A stretch of DNA of 64,000 nt from Hydrogenophaga sp. PBL-H3 (GTDB lineage: Bacteria; Pseudomonadota; Gammaproteobacteria; Burkholderiales; Burkholderiaceae_C): the NCBI RefSeq assembly GCF_010104355.1, contig NZ_CP044972.1:2852001-2916000 (forward strand). The letters are read 5' to 3'. Position 1 is the stretch's first letter. Every line of letters begins with the position of its first letter. The notes under the pieces are model-generated. The model worked only from the letters and a program-made list of their open reading frames with translations. It was not told the DNA's origin and ran no database searches. The position numbers and the translations under genes were made by a program. This document shows, one piece after another, positions 16,755-30,258 of this stretch.

Positions 16755-17894
16755 TCAGTGTGAAAAGCGCTGTCCCTGCATCGCCTCGTCGGCTGTGTGC
16801 CGCAGATCGCGTTCTTCCTGACGGCGCGCTTCGACCCGCTCGAACATCTCCAGCATCCAGGCCATGCGCTGGTTGAACGGGCGGGTGCAAATGCCGCTGG
16901 AAAACGCGGTGTCTTCCAGCGTGTTGCACTGCTCCACCAGGTAGGCAATGGCGGCCAGCGGCGGCACGGCCGCGGCCGAGCGGCCCACCCAGCCCGACTG
17001 CACCGAGGCACACGCCAGCAGCACCAGCTTGCGCGAGGTCGGCACGATGGCGCGGCGGGCGCAGGGGTCCAGGCCCTCGCGGCGCAGTTGTTGACCGATC
17101 TCGGCGTAGATGAGGCGGGCGGCCAGGATCGCCGAGCGGCAGTCGCGCGGCAACTGCGCAATGCCGACGGAGGCCTGCCGGTACAAGTGATCGGCTTCAT
17201 CGAGCAGGCGCGCCACGACACCCTGCAAGGCTGGGCTGCCCACGGGCTGCCGCAGCCAGGCATCGGCATCGATCCCGGCCTGCGCCATCCACTGGCGCGG
17301 CAGGTACAGGCGGCCGTTGCGTGCGTCTTCGCCCACGTCGCGCGCGATGTTGGTGAGCTGCATGGCCACGCCGAGTTCGCACGCCCGCGCCAGCGCCTGC
17401 GGGCTGCGCACGCCCATGATCCAGCACATCATGGCGCCCACGCTGCCGGCCACGCGCGCGCCGTAGTCATGCACCTGCTCCAGCGTGTCGTAGCGCCGGC
17501 CTTGCGCGTCCCAGGCAAAGCCGTCGAGCAAGGCGTCGAGCAAGGGCCGGGGCAGTTGGTGGCGCTGCACCACCACCGACAGGGCGCGGTCTTCGACGAA
17601 GTCCTGTGGATCACCGGCGTAAACGCGGTCCAGGCGCTCGGAGAGCACCCGCATGGCAGCGTCGACAGCCATCTCGCCCGAGTCCACCATGTCGTCGGCC
17701 ACCCGGCAGAAGGCGTAGAGCGCGATCGACGAAGCGCGCACGCGCAGCGGGAGCAGGCGGCTGGCGGCAAAGAAGGTCTTGGAGCCGGTGCGCATGAGCG
17801 CCACGCAGGCGTCAAGATCGACCGCCGCGCGCGGCGCCTGCGTCTCAGCGTGAAACGTGTTTGCGTGCATGGTGTTGCTGCCAGGTTGTTGCAT
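16755..17894 (-). CDS. crtB: Phytoene synthase
   Basis: This 379-aa enzyme condenses two geranylgeranyl diphosphates to phytoene, the first committed step to carotenoids. Both Asp-rich motifs are present: RVADDMVDSGE (near residue 65) and NIARDVGEDARNGRLYLP. It is the last gene of the minus-strand photosynthesis superoperon. Its first 50 bp overlap the end of crtI, or 26 bp if the second ATG at 17870 is used. Squalene-type relatives (HpnD, at 40924) share the fold, but the adjacency to crtI and the LPRQWMAQAGID segment mark this one as CrtB. Confidence 0.93.
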   Translation of the reverse strand: MQQPGSNTMHANTFHAETQAPRAAVDLDACVALMRTGSKTFFAASRLLPLRVRASSIALYAFCRVADDMVDSGEMAVDAAMRVLSERLDRVYAGDPQDFVEDRALSVVVQRHQLPRPLLDALLDGFAWDAQGRRYDTLEQVHDYGARVAGSVGAMMCWIMGVRSPQALARACELGVAMQLTNIARDVGEDARNGRLYLPRQWMAQAGIDADAWLRQPVGSPALQGVVARLLDEADHLYRQASVGIAQLPRDCRSAILAARLIYAEIGQQLRREGLDPCARRAIVPTSRKLVLLACASVQSGWVGRSAAAVPPLAAIAYLVEQCNTLEDTAFSSGICTRPFNQRMAWMLEMFERVEARRQEERDLRHTADEAMQGQRFSH

Positions 17895-19437
17895 CGGGAA
17901 CCACGGAGTCCAGCGCCTTGGCCGACATCAGCACCCCCGGCACACCGGCACCGGGGTGGGTGCTGGCGCCCACCATGAAGAGGCCGTCCACGTCTTCGCT
18001 GCGGTTGTGCGGGCGAAACCACGCGCTTTGCAGCAGCAGCGGCTCCAGGCCGAACGCCGCCCCCTTGAACGAGAGCAGGCGGTCGTGAAAGTCCTGCGGT
18101 GTGGTGAGCAGCGAGGCGCTGAGGTGCTGCTCGAAGCCCGGCAGCACCGTGCGGTCCAGCACCTCGGCGATGGCCTGGCGGTAGGGCTCGGCCTGGGCGA
18201 CCCAGTCGGTGCCGCTGTCCAGGTGCGGCACGGGGGCCAGCGCGTAAAAGGTGTCGTGCCCGGCGGGCGCCATGGAAGCGTCGCTCGCCGTGGGGCGGTG
18301 CAGGTACAGGCTGAAGTCGTCGGCCAGTTTGTGGCGGCGGAAGATGTCCTTGAGCAGTTCCTTGTAGCGCGGGCCCAGCAGCATCATGTGGTGCGGCACG
18401 TCGTTGTACTGGCGGCTGGTGCCGAAATACCAGACGAACAGGCTCATGGAGTAGCGGCCGCTCTCCACCTTGCGATTGGTCCAGTGGCGGCGGTGCTGCG
18501 GCTCCACCAGGTGGCGGTAGGTCCAGGCGGTGTCGGCGTTCGACACCACGATGTCGGCGGCGATGTGCTCACCACTGGCCAGCGTCACGCCGGTGGCCAC
18601 GCCACGGTCCACCTCGATGCGTTTCACCTCGGCGTTGCAACGCAGCACCCCACCCTGCCCTTGCAGCAGGCTCACCAGCCCTTGCACGAGCTTGCCGGTG
18701 CCCCCCACCGCCCAGTGCACGCCGTACTTGCGTTCCAGCGCGTTGATGAGGCTGTAGATGCAGGTCACGGAAAACGGGTTGCCCCCGATCAACAAACTCT
18801 GCAGGCTCATGGCCATGCGCAGCTTGGGGTGCTTCAGGTGAGCCGCCACCATGGCGTGCAGGCTGCGCCAGCCGCGCATCTTGAAGATGGCCGGGCTGGC
18901 CTTGATGAGATCACCCACGGTGTCAAAGGCCTTGTCGCCCAGCGCCTCGAAGCCCAGCCGGTAGCAGTGGTCGGCCTCGGCCATGAAACGCTCGTAGCCC
19001 GCCGCATCGTCCGGGCTGATGCGGCGCACCTCGGCGCGCATCTTGTCGGGGTCACCGCTGTAATTGAACTCGTCGCCGTCGTCAAAGCGGATGCGGTAGA
19101 ACGGGTCGAGCGCGCGCAGCTCGATGTCGTCGGCGAACTTGCGTCCGGCCAGCGCCCACAGCTCTTCAAACAGGAACGGCACGGTGATGATGGTCGGGCC
19201 GGCGTCGAACACATGGCCGTTCAGGCGGTGCACACAGGCTCGACCGCCGGGGGCGTCGAGCTTCTCCAGCACCGTCACGCGCCAGCCCTTGGCGGCCAGA
19301 CGCACGCTTGATGCCAGGCCGCCAAAACCGCTGCCGATGACCACCGCATGGGGCGCGTCGGGTGCGGGTCGGGAGGCCGCAGGACGCGATGCAGGCGGCA
19401 AATCCCACAGGTCTTCGGGGGTGCGAAAAGCGTTCAT
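17845..19437 (-). CDS. crtI: Phytoene desaturase
   Basis: This 530-aa FAD enzyme introduces double bonds into phytoene to give neurosporene or lycopene. The dinucleotide-binding fold is AVVIGSGFGGLASSVRLA near residue 32, and the carotenoid-desaturase C-terminal signature is MVGASTHPGAGVPGV. The first 28 residues are an Ala/Pro-rich tail. It overlaps puhE by 4 bp upstream and crtB downstream. The number of desaturation steps, and so spheroidene versus spirilloxanthin pathway, cannot be judged from sequence by eye; crtC, crtD and crtF are not in the window. Confidence 0.94.
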   Translation of the reverse strand: MNAFRTPEDLWDLPPASRPAASRPAPDAPHAVVIGSGFGGLASSVRLAAKGWRVTVLEKLDAPGGRACVHRLNGHVFDAGPTIITVPFLFEELWALAGRKFADDIELRALDPFYRIRFDDGDEFNYSGDPDKMRAEVRRISPDDAAGYERFMAEADHCYRLGFEALGDKAFDTVGDLIKASPAIFKMRGWRSLHAMVAAHLKHPKLRMAMSLQSLLIGGNPFSVTCIYSLINALERKYGVHWAVGGTGKLVQGLVSLLQGQGGVLRCNAEVKRIEVDRGVATGVTLASGEHIAADIVVSNADTAWTYRHLVEPQHRRHWTNRKVESGRYSMSLFVWYFGTSRQYNDVPHHMMLLGPRYKELLKDIFRRHKLADDFSLYLHRPTASDASMAPAGHDTFYALAPVPHLDSGTDWVAQAEPYRQAIAEVLDRTVLPGFEQHLSASLLTTPQDFHDRLLSFKGAAFGLEPLLLQSAWFRPHNRSEDVDGLFMVGASTHPGAGVPGVLMSAKALDSVVPDATTWQQHHARKHVSR

Positions 19438-20210
19438 GCTTTTTCCGGTTTGATCACCGGGCTGCGCGACATGGCCCAGCCCCAGAGTTTCTGCATGGGC
19501 GTGGGAAACGCCATGATCACGTGTTCAACGATGGCCAGGCCCAGCAGGGCCGCCAGCAAGATCCAGCCGGTGGTGATGGTGGCGGTGCCGCTGGACACCT
19601 GCCACACCATCCAGGCCCAGACGGCGCACGAGAGGCCCACCGCGAGGTAATAGAACGGCGTGAGCGGGCCGCGTTTGAAGTAGCTGGCCAGGTACGCCAG
19701 ATGGCTGGGCAGGTACTGCTCGCCGGTCTCGGGCACACCCAGAAAGAGGTTCATCTTGGCCGAGAAGCGCATGCACCACAGCAAGGCAAAGGTGCAGATT
19801 GCCACGTGCCCTGCCTGATCCTGCTGCAGCCACAGCAACACACCGAAGTTGGCCAGCAGGGCCAGCTCGTGCCAGATGACGGCCTGCACCGACTGCGTGA
19901 AACGTGTCCAGCCGCGTGCCCCGACCTGCAGCGGCGCGCGGCGCACGCCGGTGAGCCAGCCGGTGAGAAAGGCCATCTCGTGCCAGCTCCACATCACGAT
20001 CACGCTGGCAAACGCCAGGTAGGCGCTGCCCACCGTGTGGTCCTGCATGCTGAGCTGGGTGGTCCACAGGCTGCCAAGCAGCAAGACGCTGAGCAGTCCC
20101 ATCGTCCAGGGAAACGTGGTGGGTGCCCTGCGCACCAGCCACAAGATGGCACCCGTACCGAACCACCAGCACAGCAGTGCAAACAGTGCGGGGGCGATCG
20201 TTTCGCTCAT
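19434..20210 (-). CDS. puhE: Photosynthetic complex assembly protein PuhE
   Basis: This 258-aa integral membrane protein has about seven hydrophobic helices (ALFALLCWWFGTGAILWLV, FPWTMGLLSVLLLGSLW, the conserved WSWHEMAFLTGWLTG). It corresponds to PuhE (ORF292-like) of purple bacteria, needed for normal reaction centre levels. The FSAKMNLFLGVPETGEQYLP loop is characteristic. It lies between acsF and crtI on the minus strand, 91 bp after acsF across a palindromic repeat, and overlaps the crtI start by 4 bp. Confidence 0.88.
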   Translation of the reverse strand: MSETIAPALFALLCWWFGTGAILWLVRRAPTTFPWTMGLLSVLLLGSLWTTQLSMQDHTVGSAYLAFASVIVMWSWHEMAFLTGWLTGVRRAPLQVGARGWTRFTQSVQAVIWHELALLANFGVLLWLQQDQAGHVAICTFALLWCMRFSAKMNLFLGVPETGEQYLPSHLAYLASYFKRGPLTPFYYLAVGLSCAVWAWMVWQVSSGTATITTGWILLAALLGLAIVEHVIMAFPTPMQKLWGWAMSRSPVIKPEKA

Positions 20211-20219
20211 CGCCTCACC

Positions 20220-20277
20220 CGTTCGCCCTGAGCTTGGCCTGTCCTGAGCCTGTCGAAGGGCAGGCTCAGCCCGAACG
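20220..20277. repeat. Inverted-repeat element (GTTCGCCCTGAGC family) between acsF and puhE
   Basis: CGTTCGCCCTGAGC on the left pairs with GCTCAGCCCGAACG on the right, with GCCTGTCGAAGGGCAGGC inside. Two more copies of this element lie at 48405 and 51139. It is a dispersed palindromic repeat that can form a strong mRNA hairpin. Here it could act as a partial terminator or processing site inside the photosynthesis superoperon. Confidence 0.7.
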
Positions 20278-20301
20278 GGAACGTGGTGGACATGTCGGGT
20301 G

Positions 20302-21417
20302 TCACCAGACCGGTTCCATGCGAATCGTCTGCGGCAGTTCCTGCTTCTTCACCGGCAACAGGTACAGCCGGCCAAAGGTGAACGCCGCCTGCGCTGCACA
20401 GCCCGCCACCTGCAGCTTGCCGAGCAGGCCACCGCGCTTCTTGGCGCGGTCGGCGGCCAGCGAAATCGCCAACAGGCGCTCCAGACCCTGGCGGAACGCT
20501 GGATGGTCGATGTCCACCTCCACCGGGAACACCTGGCGGCAGATGTCGTTGGTGATGCGGAACACATCAAAGTCATAGGTGCTGGACTCCAGGCCCATGG
20601 CCTCGTGCAACAGCGGGCGCGTGTGGTCGCGCACGTACATGGTGGCGTAGACGGCCAGGATGAAAAAGCGGATCCAGAGCTTGTTCACGCCCTGCAGAAG
20701 CTCGGGTTGCGAACGCATGATGAGCGCGAAGGATTCGCCGTGGCGGAATTCGTCGTTGCACCAGCGCTCGAACCAGCGAAAGATGGGGTGGAAACGCTTG
20801 TCGGGGTGGCGTTCGAGCTGGCGGAAGATAGTGATGTAGCGCGCGTAGCCGATCTTCTCGCTCAGGTAGGTGGCGTAGAAGATGTACTTGGGCTTGAAGT
20901 AGGTGTAGGCCTTGTTGCGTTTGAGGCTGCCCAGGTCGATGCCGAGGTTGAAATCTTTGAGCGACTGGTTGATGAAGCCGGCGTGGCGCGATTCGTCGCG
21001 CGCCATGTAGGTCATGAGCTGCTTGATGTCGGGGTTGCTGACGTTCTTGCGGATCTCGTTGTAGAGGATGCAACCAGAGAACTCCGAGGTCAGCGAGCTG
21101 ATGAGGAAGTCCAGGAACTCCTGGCGCATCTCGGGCGAGAGCTGCGGCATGAGCGTGCGCACTTCCTCGGCAAACGCGGCGTCGCGCTGGAAGTGGTCGT
21201 GGTTGTTGTCGCCCTCGTACTCCTTCATCATCACGTCCCAGTCGGCGCGCACGCGGGAGATGTCGAGTGCGTCCATGGCCTTGAAATCGGTGGTGTAGAA
21301 GCGCGGCGACAGCACCGTGTTCTTCACGGCCCTGGCGTTGGCGTCTTCGGCGCTCTCCACCGTGTCCATGAGCATGGCCACGTGGTCAATGTCGGCGCTG
21401 GCGGTCGTTGTGATCAT
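20302..21417 (-). CDS. acsF: Mg-protoporphyrin IX monomethyl ester (oxidative) cyclase, aerobic
   Basis: This 371-aa di-iron enzyme closes the isocyclic ring E of bacteriochlorophyll using O2. Carboxylate-histidine ligand motifs are visible: [21 protein letters not shown] and CNDEFRHGE. The [20 protein letters not shown] region and the [20 protein letters not shown] stretch are highly typical of AcsF. It follows puhC by 25 bp in the superoperon. The anaerobic alternative BchE is not in the window, so pigment synthesis from these genes alone would need oxygen. Confidence 0.95.
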   Translation of the reverse strand: MITTTASADIDHVAMLMDTVESAEDANARAVKNTVLSPRFYTTDFKAMDALDISRVRADWDVMMKEYEGDNNHDHFQRDAAFAEEVRTLMPQLSPEMRQEFLDFLISSLTSEFSGCILYNEIRKNVSNPDIKQLMTYMARDESRHAGFINQSLKDFNLGIDLGSLKRNKAYTYFKPKYIFYATYLSEKIGYARYITIFRQLERHPDKRFHPIFRWFERWCNDEFRHGESFALIMRSQPELLQGVNKLWIRFFILAVYATMYVRDHTRPLLHEAMGLESSTYDFDVFRITNDICRQVFPVEVDIDHPAFRQGLERLLAISLAADRAKKRGGLLGKLQVAGCAAQAAFTFGRLYLLPVKKQELPQTIRMEPVW

Positions 21418-21442
21418 CGTGGGCTCCTGAAGGTGTTCGGAT

Positions 21443-21904
21443 TCATGAGGCGGGCCTGGCCCACTGCAGCTGCGAGAACACGGCCGAGTTGGTCGGGCCG
21501 AAAGACTCCAGGCTCAGGCGCTGGCCGGTGGCGGTGTCGAGCAGTGTGATGCGGCCATCCACATGACCGGTGAGCTGGAACGGCAGGTCCGGGCTCATGC
21601 CGTTGCGCTTGCGCTCGCGGTTGAGCGCGCGAAGGCTGCCACGCAGAAAGCCCTGCTCACCCTGGAAGCGCGCCACTTCCTGCTTCGTGCCCGCGTCAAG
21701 CACCGCGATGTCGCCATTGGACTGGCCCACGAACGACAACTGGCGCTCCCACTGCACCGCTTCGTGGGCCTGAGCCGGGGCCGCGCCAACCACCTTCATC
21801 TGCAGCGTCACACCCGCCAGGACCACCAGCAAGAAGATGCCCAGCGCCCAGATCGGCCAGGGGGTGTCGGTGCCCAGGGGAGACGGATGGTGGTGGGTGC
21901 TCAT
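21443..21904 (-). CDS. puhC: Photosynthetic complex assembly protein PuhC
   Basis: This 153-aa protein has one N-terminal transmembrane helix ([20 protein letters not shown]) and a periplasmic domain of about 110 residues ([56 protein letters not shown]). These fit PuhC, which helps assemble the core light-harvesting complex around the reaction centre. The ERKRNG and DGRITLLD motifs are the family signature. It lies between puhB (18 bp upstream) and acsF in the standard puhABC-acsF-puhE order. Confidence 0.9.
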   Translation of the reverse strand: MSTHHHPSPLGTDTPWPIWALGIFLLVVLAGVTLQMKVVGAAPAQAHEAVQWERQLSFVGQSNGDIAVLDAGTKQEVARFQGEQGFLRGSLRALNRERKRNGMSPDLPFQLTGHVDGRITLLDTATGQRLSLESFGPTNSAVFSQLQWARPAS

Positions 21905-21922
21905 GGTGATCTCCGGGGTGGC

Positions 21923-22582
21923 TCAGGCCGTGGCGGTCGCGAGCTCGCGCGGCTGGCGCACTGGTGCCGGGCTGGGGCCGCCCACGATGGCCATGGCATC
22001 GGCGTTGCGGGCACTCCAGGCCTGCACGATCAGCTCACCAACCTTCTGGGCGTCGTTCACACAGCGCAGACTGGGCTGCGGCTGCCTGAGCAGCCAGGGG
22101 CGTGCATGCGGCCAGAGGTTGAGCCACGCAATGCGGTCTTCCCCGGTCAAGGTCAGCGCGATGTCGCCATGGCCGCCGGCTTGCGGGCGGATGGCGGCAG
22201 CGGCGAGCTTGCGCAGCGGCAGGTTGAAGGTGAGCGTGAGCACGATGCCGATGCGCATGAGGATGCGGCGGTCGGTCAGGGTGTAGAGGGTGGTGCGCGC
22301 GGAGAACCAGGCCGTGAGCGACAGCAGCCCCAGGGCCACCGTGGCCAGCGTCGCGCTGGTGAACAGCGGCATGAGCACCGCACCGCCGGGCTCACCCAGC
22401 AAATACAGCCACTGCAAGCCCAGCATGCCGGCGAAGTAGATGGCGAGCTTGCGCATATGAAAGGCGTGGATGGCCAGGGTGCGCCAGTCGGGGCTGCCCT
22501 GCCAGAGCAGGCGCTCGCCTTGCGGCAGCGGCTCGGGCAGGCCGGGCGCGGCCTCGAATTCGTGTTCGTGGTGCGCGTTCAC
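21923..22582 (-). CDS. puhB: Photosynthetic complex assembly protein PuhB
   Basis: This 219-aa membrane protein carries the PH-like bYdb/PuhB domain: GERLLWQGSPDWRTLA at the start, then helices (LAIYFAGMLGLQWLYLLG, LATVALGLLSLTAWFSA) and the YTLTDRRILMRIGI strand. PuhB dimers assist reaction centre assembly. The start overlaps the puhA stop by 4 bp, so the two are coupled. The C-terminal 25 residues (Pro/Ala/Arg rich) are a flexible tail. Confidence 0.9.
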   Translation of the reverse strand: MNAHHEHEFEAAPGLPEPLPQGERLLWQGSPDWRTLAIHAFHMRKLAIYFAGMLGLQWLYLLGEPGGAVLMPLFTSATLATVALGLLSLTAWFSARTTLYTLTDRRILMRIGIVLTLTFNLPLRKLAAAAIRPQAGGHGDIALTLTGEDRIAWLNLWPHARPWLLRQPQPSLRCVNDAQKVGELIVQAWSARNADAMAIVGGPSPAPVRQPRELATATA

Positions 22583-23337
22583 AGCATGGGCTCCATGCGC
22601 TGGGGCGTGGCGTACAGCAGACCGGCGCCGTAGTAGGCGACGATCTTTTCTTCTTCCAGCAGCGTCACCTGATCGGGGTTGCGCGTCTTGGGCACGCCGG
22701 CGAACTGCTCGGCCAGGATGGCGTGCACGCTCACGCCGTCTTTGCGGATGCGCGAGAAGTTCACCGGCAGCAGCACCGAGCCACCGCTCTTGAGATCAAC
22801 CTCGATGTAGCGAAACATCATTTCCGACTTGTCGACCCACATGTCCTTGACGACGCCGGCGACTTCCTTGTCGGCGCCATAGACCACCAGACCGCGTGGA
22901 TCGGTGTCTTGCCGGGCCACACCGTGGTCGGCGGCCGCACGCAGGGGAACGATCTTGGCCTGGCCCTCGTGCGTCATGTCGGGGATGTCGGCGCGGGCAG
23001 CCCAGGCGCCCGGGCCCACACCGGCGAGCATCGGATCGCCCACCGGGTCCAGCGGCGAGCCAGCCCAGCGGTGCGTCGGCGTGGCCGAGTAGGCGCCGTC
23101 GGCGCGGTTCGGGTCGGGCGCAAAAAACGTGCGGCCGTCTTCGAGCTCGTAGCTCTTGGGCTGGGCGGTGGGCCAGCCCGGCGTCACGGGGCCGTTTTCA
23201 CGGCCGGGGTCCATCGGGTAGCCCTCGCGGTGGCTCTCTCGCTGGAGGTAGTAAATCAATCCAAAGAAGAAAATCCAGAACGCGTAAAGCACGAGTTGTG
23301 CGACGTCGACGTACTGGGTGATTGCGCCTGTATCCAT
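22579..23337 (-). CDS. puhA: Photosynthetic reaction centre subunit H
   Basis: This 252-aa H subunit stabilises the L/M core and guides protons to the secondary quinone. One N-terminal membrane helix (QLVLYAFWIFFFGLIYYLQR, residues about 15-34) is followed by REGYPMD, then the cytoplasmic PRC-barrel domain (PRGLVVYGADKEVAGVVKDM, FRYIEVDLKSGGSVLLPVNF, the C-terminal ILAEQFAGVPKTRNPDQVT). Length and order match PuhA of purple bacteria. It follows lhaA by 63 bp; that gap holds a short direct repeat (AACTCGACTTC) and the ribosome site. Confidence 0.95.
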   Translation of the reverse strand: MDTGAITQYVDVAQLVLYAFWIFFFGLIYYLQRESHREGYPMDPGRENGPVTPGWPTAQPKSYELEDGRTFFAPDPNRADGAYSATPTHRWAGSPLDPVGDPMLAGVGPGAWAARADIPDMTHEGQAKIVPLRAAADHGVARQDTDPRGLVVYGADKEVAGVVKDMWVDKSEMMFRYIEVDLKSGGSVLLPVNFSRIRKDGVSVHAILAEQFAGVPKTRNPDQVTLLEEEKIVAYYGAGLLYATPQRMEPML

Positions 23338-23400
23338 GGTGGTTCTCCTTCAATGAGGGCTGGCTCTGAGACTCGACTTCAACTCGACTTCAACTGGTGC

Positions 23401-24834
23401 TCAACCTGGCAACTCGGCCAGGCCAATGGGGCGGGGATGGGACGCGGCGGCCGGCGTGGAGCGGCGCACCAGGGGGCCCAGCGCGATGAGCACCGCGAAG
23501 AGCAGATAGATTTCCAGGTGGAACACGAAGCTGTAGCCCGTGACCGGCGAATTGAGGACTTCACCGAGCCAGCCGTGGGCGGCCAGGCTGGACACCACGT
23601 CGCGCAGCACGCCACCCAGGGCCATGGACAGGCCACCCGCCGTGGCCTGCACGGCACCCCAGGCACCCAGCACCAGGCCGGTGAGCTCACGCTCGGGCAA
23701 GGCCATGGCGGTTAGCAACATGCTCACCGAGAACAGGCCGCCCGAGAAGCCGATGAGCGCCGCGCCGAACTGGAACAGGTGGGCCGAGTTCAACGGGGCC
23801 GAGAAGATCACGCAGGCAAAGGCCGGCAGGCCGAGCAAGGCGCCGATGGCCGCCAGGCGGATGGTGTCCAGGCCGCGCGACATGAAGCGCGCCGACAGCA
23901 CGAAGGCCAGCAAGGCACCGCCCGCGCTCATGGCAGTGAGCGAACTGGTGAGGCTCACGTTGAGCCCCAGCACCTGGCCGCCGTAAGGCTCCAGCACGAT
24001 GTCCTGCATGTTGAACGCAACGGTGCCCAGGCCCACGGTCCACAGGAAGCGCTTGATCTTCGGGATCGCCATCAACCTTGCCCAGCTGCGCGAGAAGCCT
24101 TGCGCCTCGCGCGCACCGCGGCGGGCCTGGCGGGGTTCCTGTTTCCACAGCGAGGTGATGTTGAGCACGGCCACCAGCACCGCGGCACCCTGCACCACCT
24201 GCACCAGGCGCGTGGGCGTGAAGTCGATCAGCACAAAACCCAGCAGCGCGCTGCCCAGGATCATGCCCACCAGCAGCGTGCTGTAGAGCAAGGCCACCAC
24301 GCGCGGGCGCTTGTCTTCGGGCGAGAGGTCGCTGGCCAGCGCCATGCCGGCGGTCTGGGTGATCTGCATGCCCGCGCCCACCAGCAGGAAGGCCAGGGCC
24401 GCGCCGATGCGCCCGGCCCACACGCTGGCGTCCGTCACGGTCAGCAGCAACAAGGCAAACGGCATGATGGCCAGCCCGCCGAACATGAGCAGCGTGCCGA
24501 TCCACATGTAGGGCATGCGCTTCAAGCCCAGGGCCGAGGGATGCGTGTCGCTTCGGTAGCCGATGAGCGCGCGCAGCGGAGCGAACACCAGCGGCAGCGC
24601 CACCGACAGCGCCACCCACCAGGCCGGCACGTTCAGCTCAACGATCATCACGCGGTTGAGCGTGCCCACCAGCAAAGCGATGGTGATGCCGATGGAGGCC
24701 TGGAACAAAGACAGGCGCAGCAAGCGGCCCAGCGGCAGGTCGCTGGACGCCGCATCCGCAAACGGGGCGTACCGCCGGGTGATGTTCATCGCCCAGGCGG
24801 GGGAGAGCATCCGGCTCAGGTTCACCGCGTCCAC
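23401..24834 (-). CDS. lhaA: Light-harvesting 1 assembly protein LhaA (PucC family)
   Basis: This 477-aa membrane protein of the PucC/LhaA branch of the major facilitator fold has about 12 helices. Family signatures are LVGTLNRVMIVELNVPAWWV near the start and the APLRALIGYRSDTH loop. LhaA aids assembly of the LH1 antenna, probably by handing over bacteriochlorophyll. It overlaps the bchM end by 13 bp and precedes puhA, the usual lhaA-puhA order. A paralog (bch2) is at 37519. Confidence 0.9.
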   Translation of the reverse strand: MDAVNLSRMLSPAWAMNITRRYAPFADAASSDLPLGRLLRLSLFQASIGITIALLVGTLNRVMIVELNVPAWWVALSVALPLVFAPLRALIGYRSDTHPSALGLKRMPYMWIGTLLMFGGLAIMPFALLLLTVTDASVWAGRIGAALAFLLVGAGMQITQTAGMALASDLSPEDKRPRVVALLYSTLLVGMILGSALLGFVLIDFTPTRLVQVVQGAAVLVAVLNITSLWKQEPRQARRGAREAQGFSRSWARLMAIPKIKRFLWTVGLGTVAFNMQDIVLEPYGGQVLGLNVSLTSSLTAMSAGGALLAFVLSARFMSRGLDTIRLAAIGALLGLPAFACVIFSAPLNSAHLFQFGAALIGFSGGLFSVSMLLTAMALPERELTGLVLGAWGAVQATAGGLSMALGGVLRDVVSSLAAHGWLGEVLNSPVTGYSFVFHLEIYLLFAVLIALGPLVRRSTPAAASHPRPIGLAELPG

Positions 24835-25535
24835 TCCCAGGCTTGCGAGGTGTAGAAGCCGCCGGAGACGCGCTGGGTGCGGCCCTCGGTCCAGCCGCGG
24901 CTGCCGAGACCTTGCAGCAGCAAGGCGCGCAGTCGGGCTTGCGACACGGGGGTGAGCGCGGGCGAGCGGTCGCTGCGGGGGAAGAAGCGGCCCAGGCTGT
25001 GCGCCACGCTCAGCAGCGGGCTGCTGGGCGCGATGGTGAAGAGCACGCTGGCGCGCGTGCGTGCGGCCAGGCGCTGGATGGCGTGGGCGATGTCGGGCGT
25101 GTCGTAGTGGATCACCGAGTCCATGGCCACCACGTGGTCGAACTCGCCCAACGCATCGTCCAGCATGTCGCCCGAGAGGTAGGTGATGCTGCCGCCGCGC
25201 CCGTTGGGGGTGAGCGTGGCGTTGCGTTCGCGGCCCAGCTGCACCAGTGTGGGCGAGAGGTCGATGGCCACCACCTCTGCACCGCGCTGCATGGCCTCCA
25301 GGGCCAGCGCGCCAGTGCCGCAGCCGGCATCAAGCACGCGCAGGCCGCGCATGTCTTGTGGCAACCAGCCCAGCAGCGTGCCCCGCATCTCGTCGCGCCC
25401 GGCGCGCACCGAAGCGCGGATGCGCCCCACCGGCGCGGTGGAGGTGAGTCGCTCCCAGGCCTGGGCGGCGGTGCGATCGAAGTAGTTTTCGATCTCCGAG
25501 CGGCGCTCGATGTAGTTGGCGTTGGAGGTTTTCAT
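24822..25535 (-). CDS. bchM: Mg-protoporphyrin O-methyltransferase
   Basis: This 237-aa SAM-dependent enzyme methylates the C13 propionate of Mg-protoporphyrin IX, the step between BchH/I/D and AcsF. The SAM site is LRVLDAGCGTGALALEAM (near residues 65-82), and the N-terminus YIERRSEIENYFDRTA is the BchM hallmark. ATG 25535 is chosen because the family starts there; the longer upstream frame is a shadow inside bchL. It lies 14 bp after bchL and overlaps lhaA. Confidence 0.93.
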   Translation of the reverse strand: MKTSNANYIERRSEIENYFDRTAAQAWERLTSTAPVGRIRASVRAGRDEMRGTLLGWLPQDMRGLRVLDAGCGTGALALEAMQRGAEVVAIDLSPTLVQLGRERNATLTPNGRGGSITYLSGDMLDDALGEFDHVVAMDSVIHYDTPDIAHAIQRLAARTRASVLFTIAPSSPLLSVAHSLGRFFPRSDRSPALTPVSQARLRALLLQGLGSRGWTEGRTQRVSGGFYTSQAWEWTR

Positions 25536-25549
25536 GCAGGTGTCTCCAC

Positions 25550-30229
<4,680 letters not shown>

Positions 30230-30258
<29 letters not shown>

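Noticed and set aside
16755-17894. Reading this gene as HpnC
   Set aside because: It overlaps crtI and is the last gene of the photosynthesis superoperon, so phytoene synthase is the better call.
17857-19311. A 484-codon + strand frame opposite crtI
   Set aside because: Antisense to an intact phytoene desaturase, composition typical of a shadow frame.
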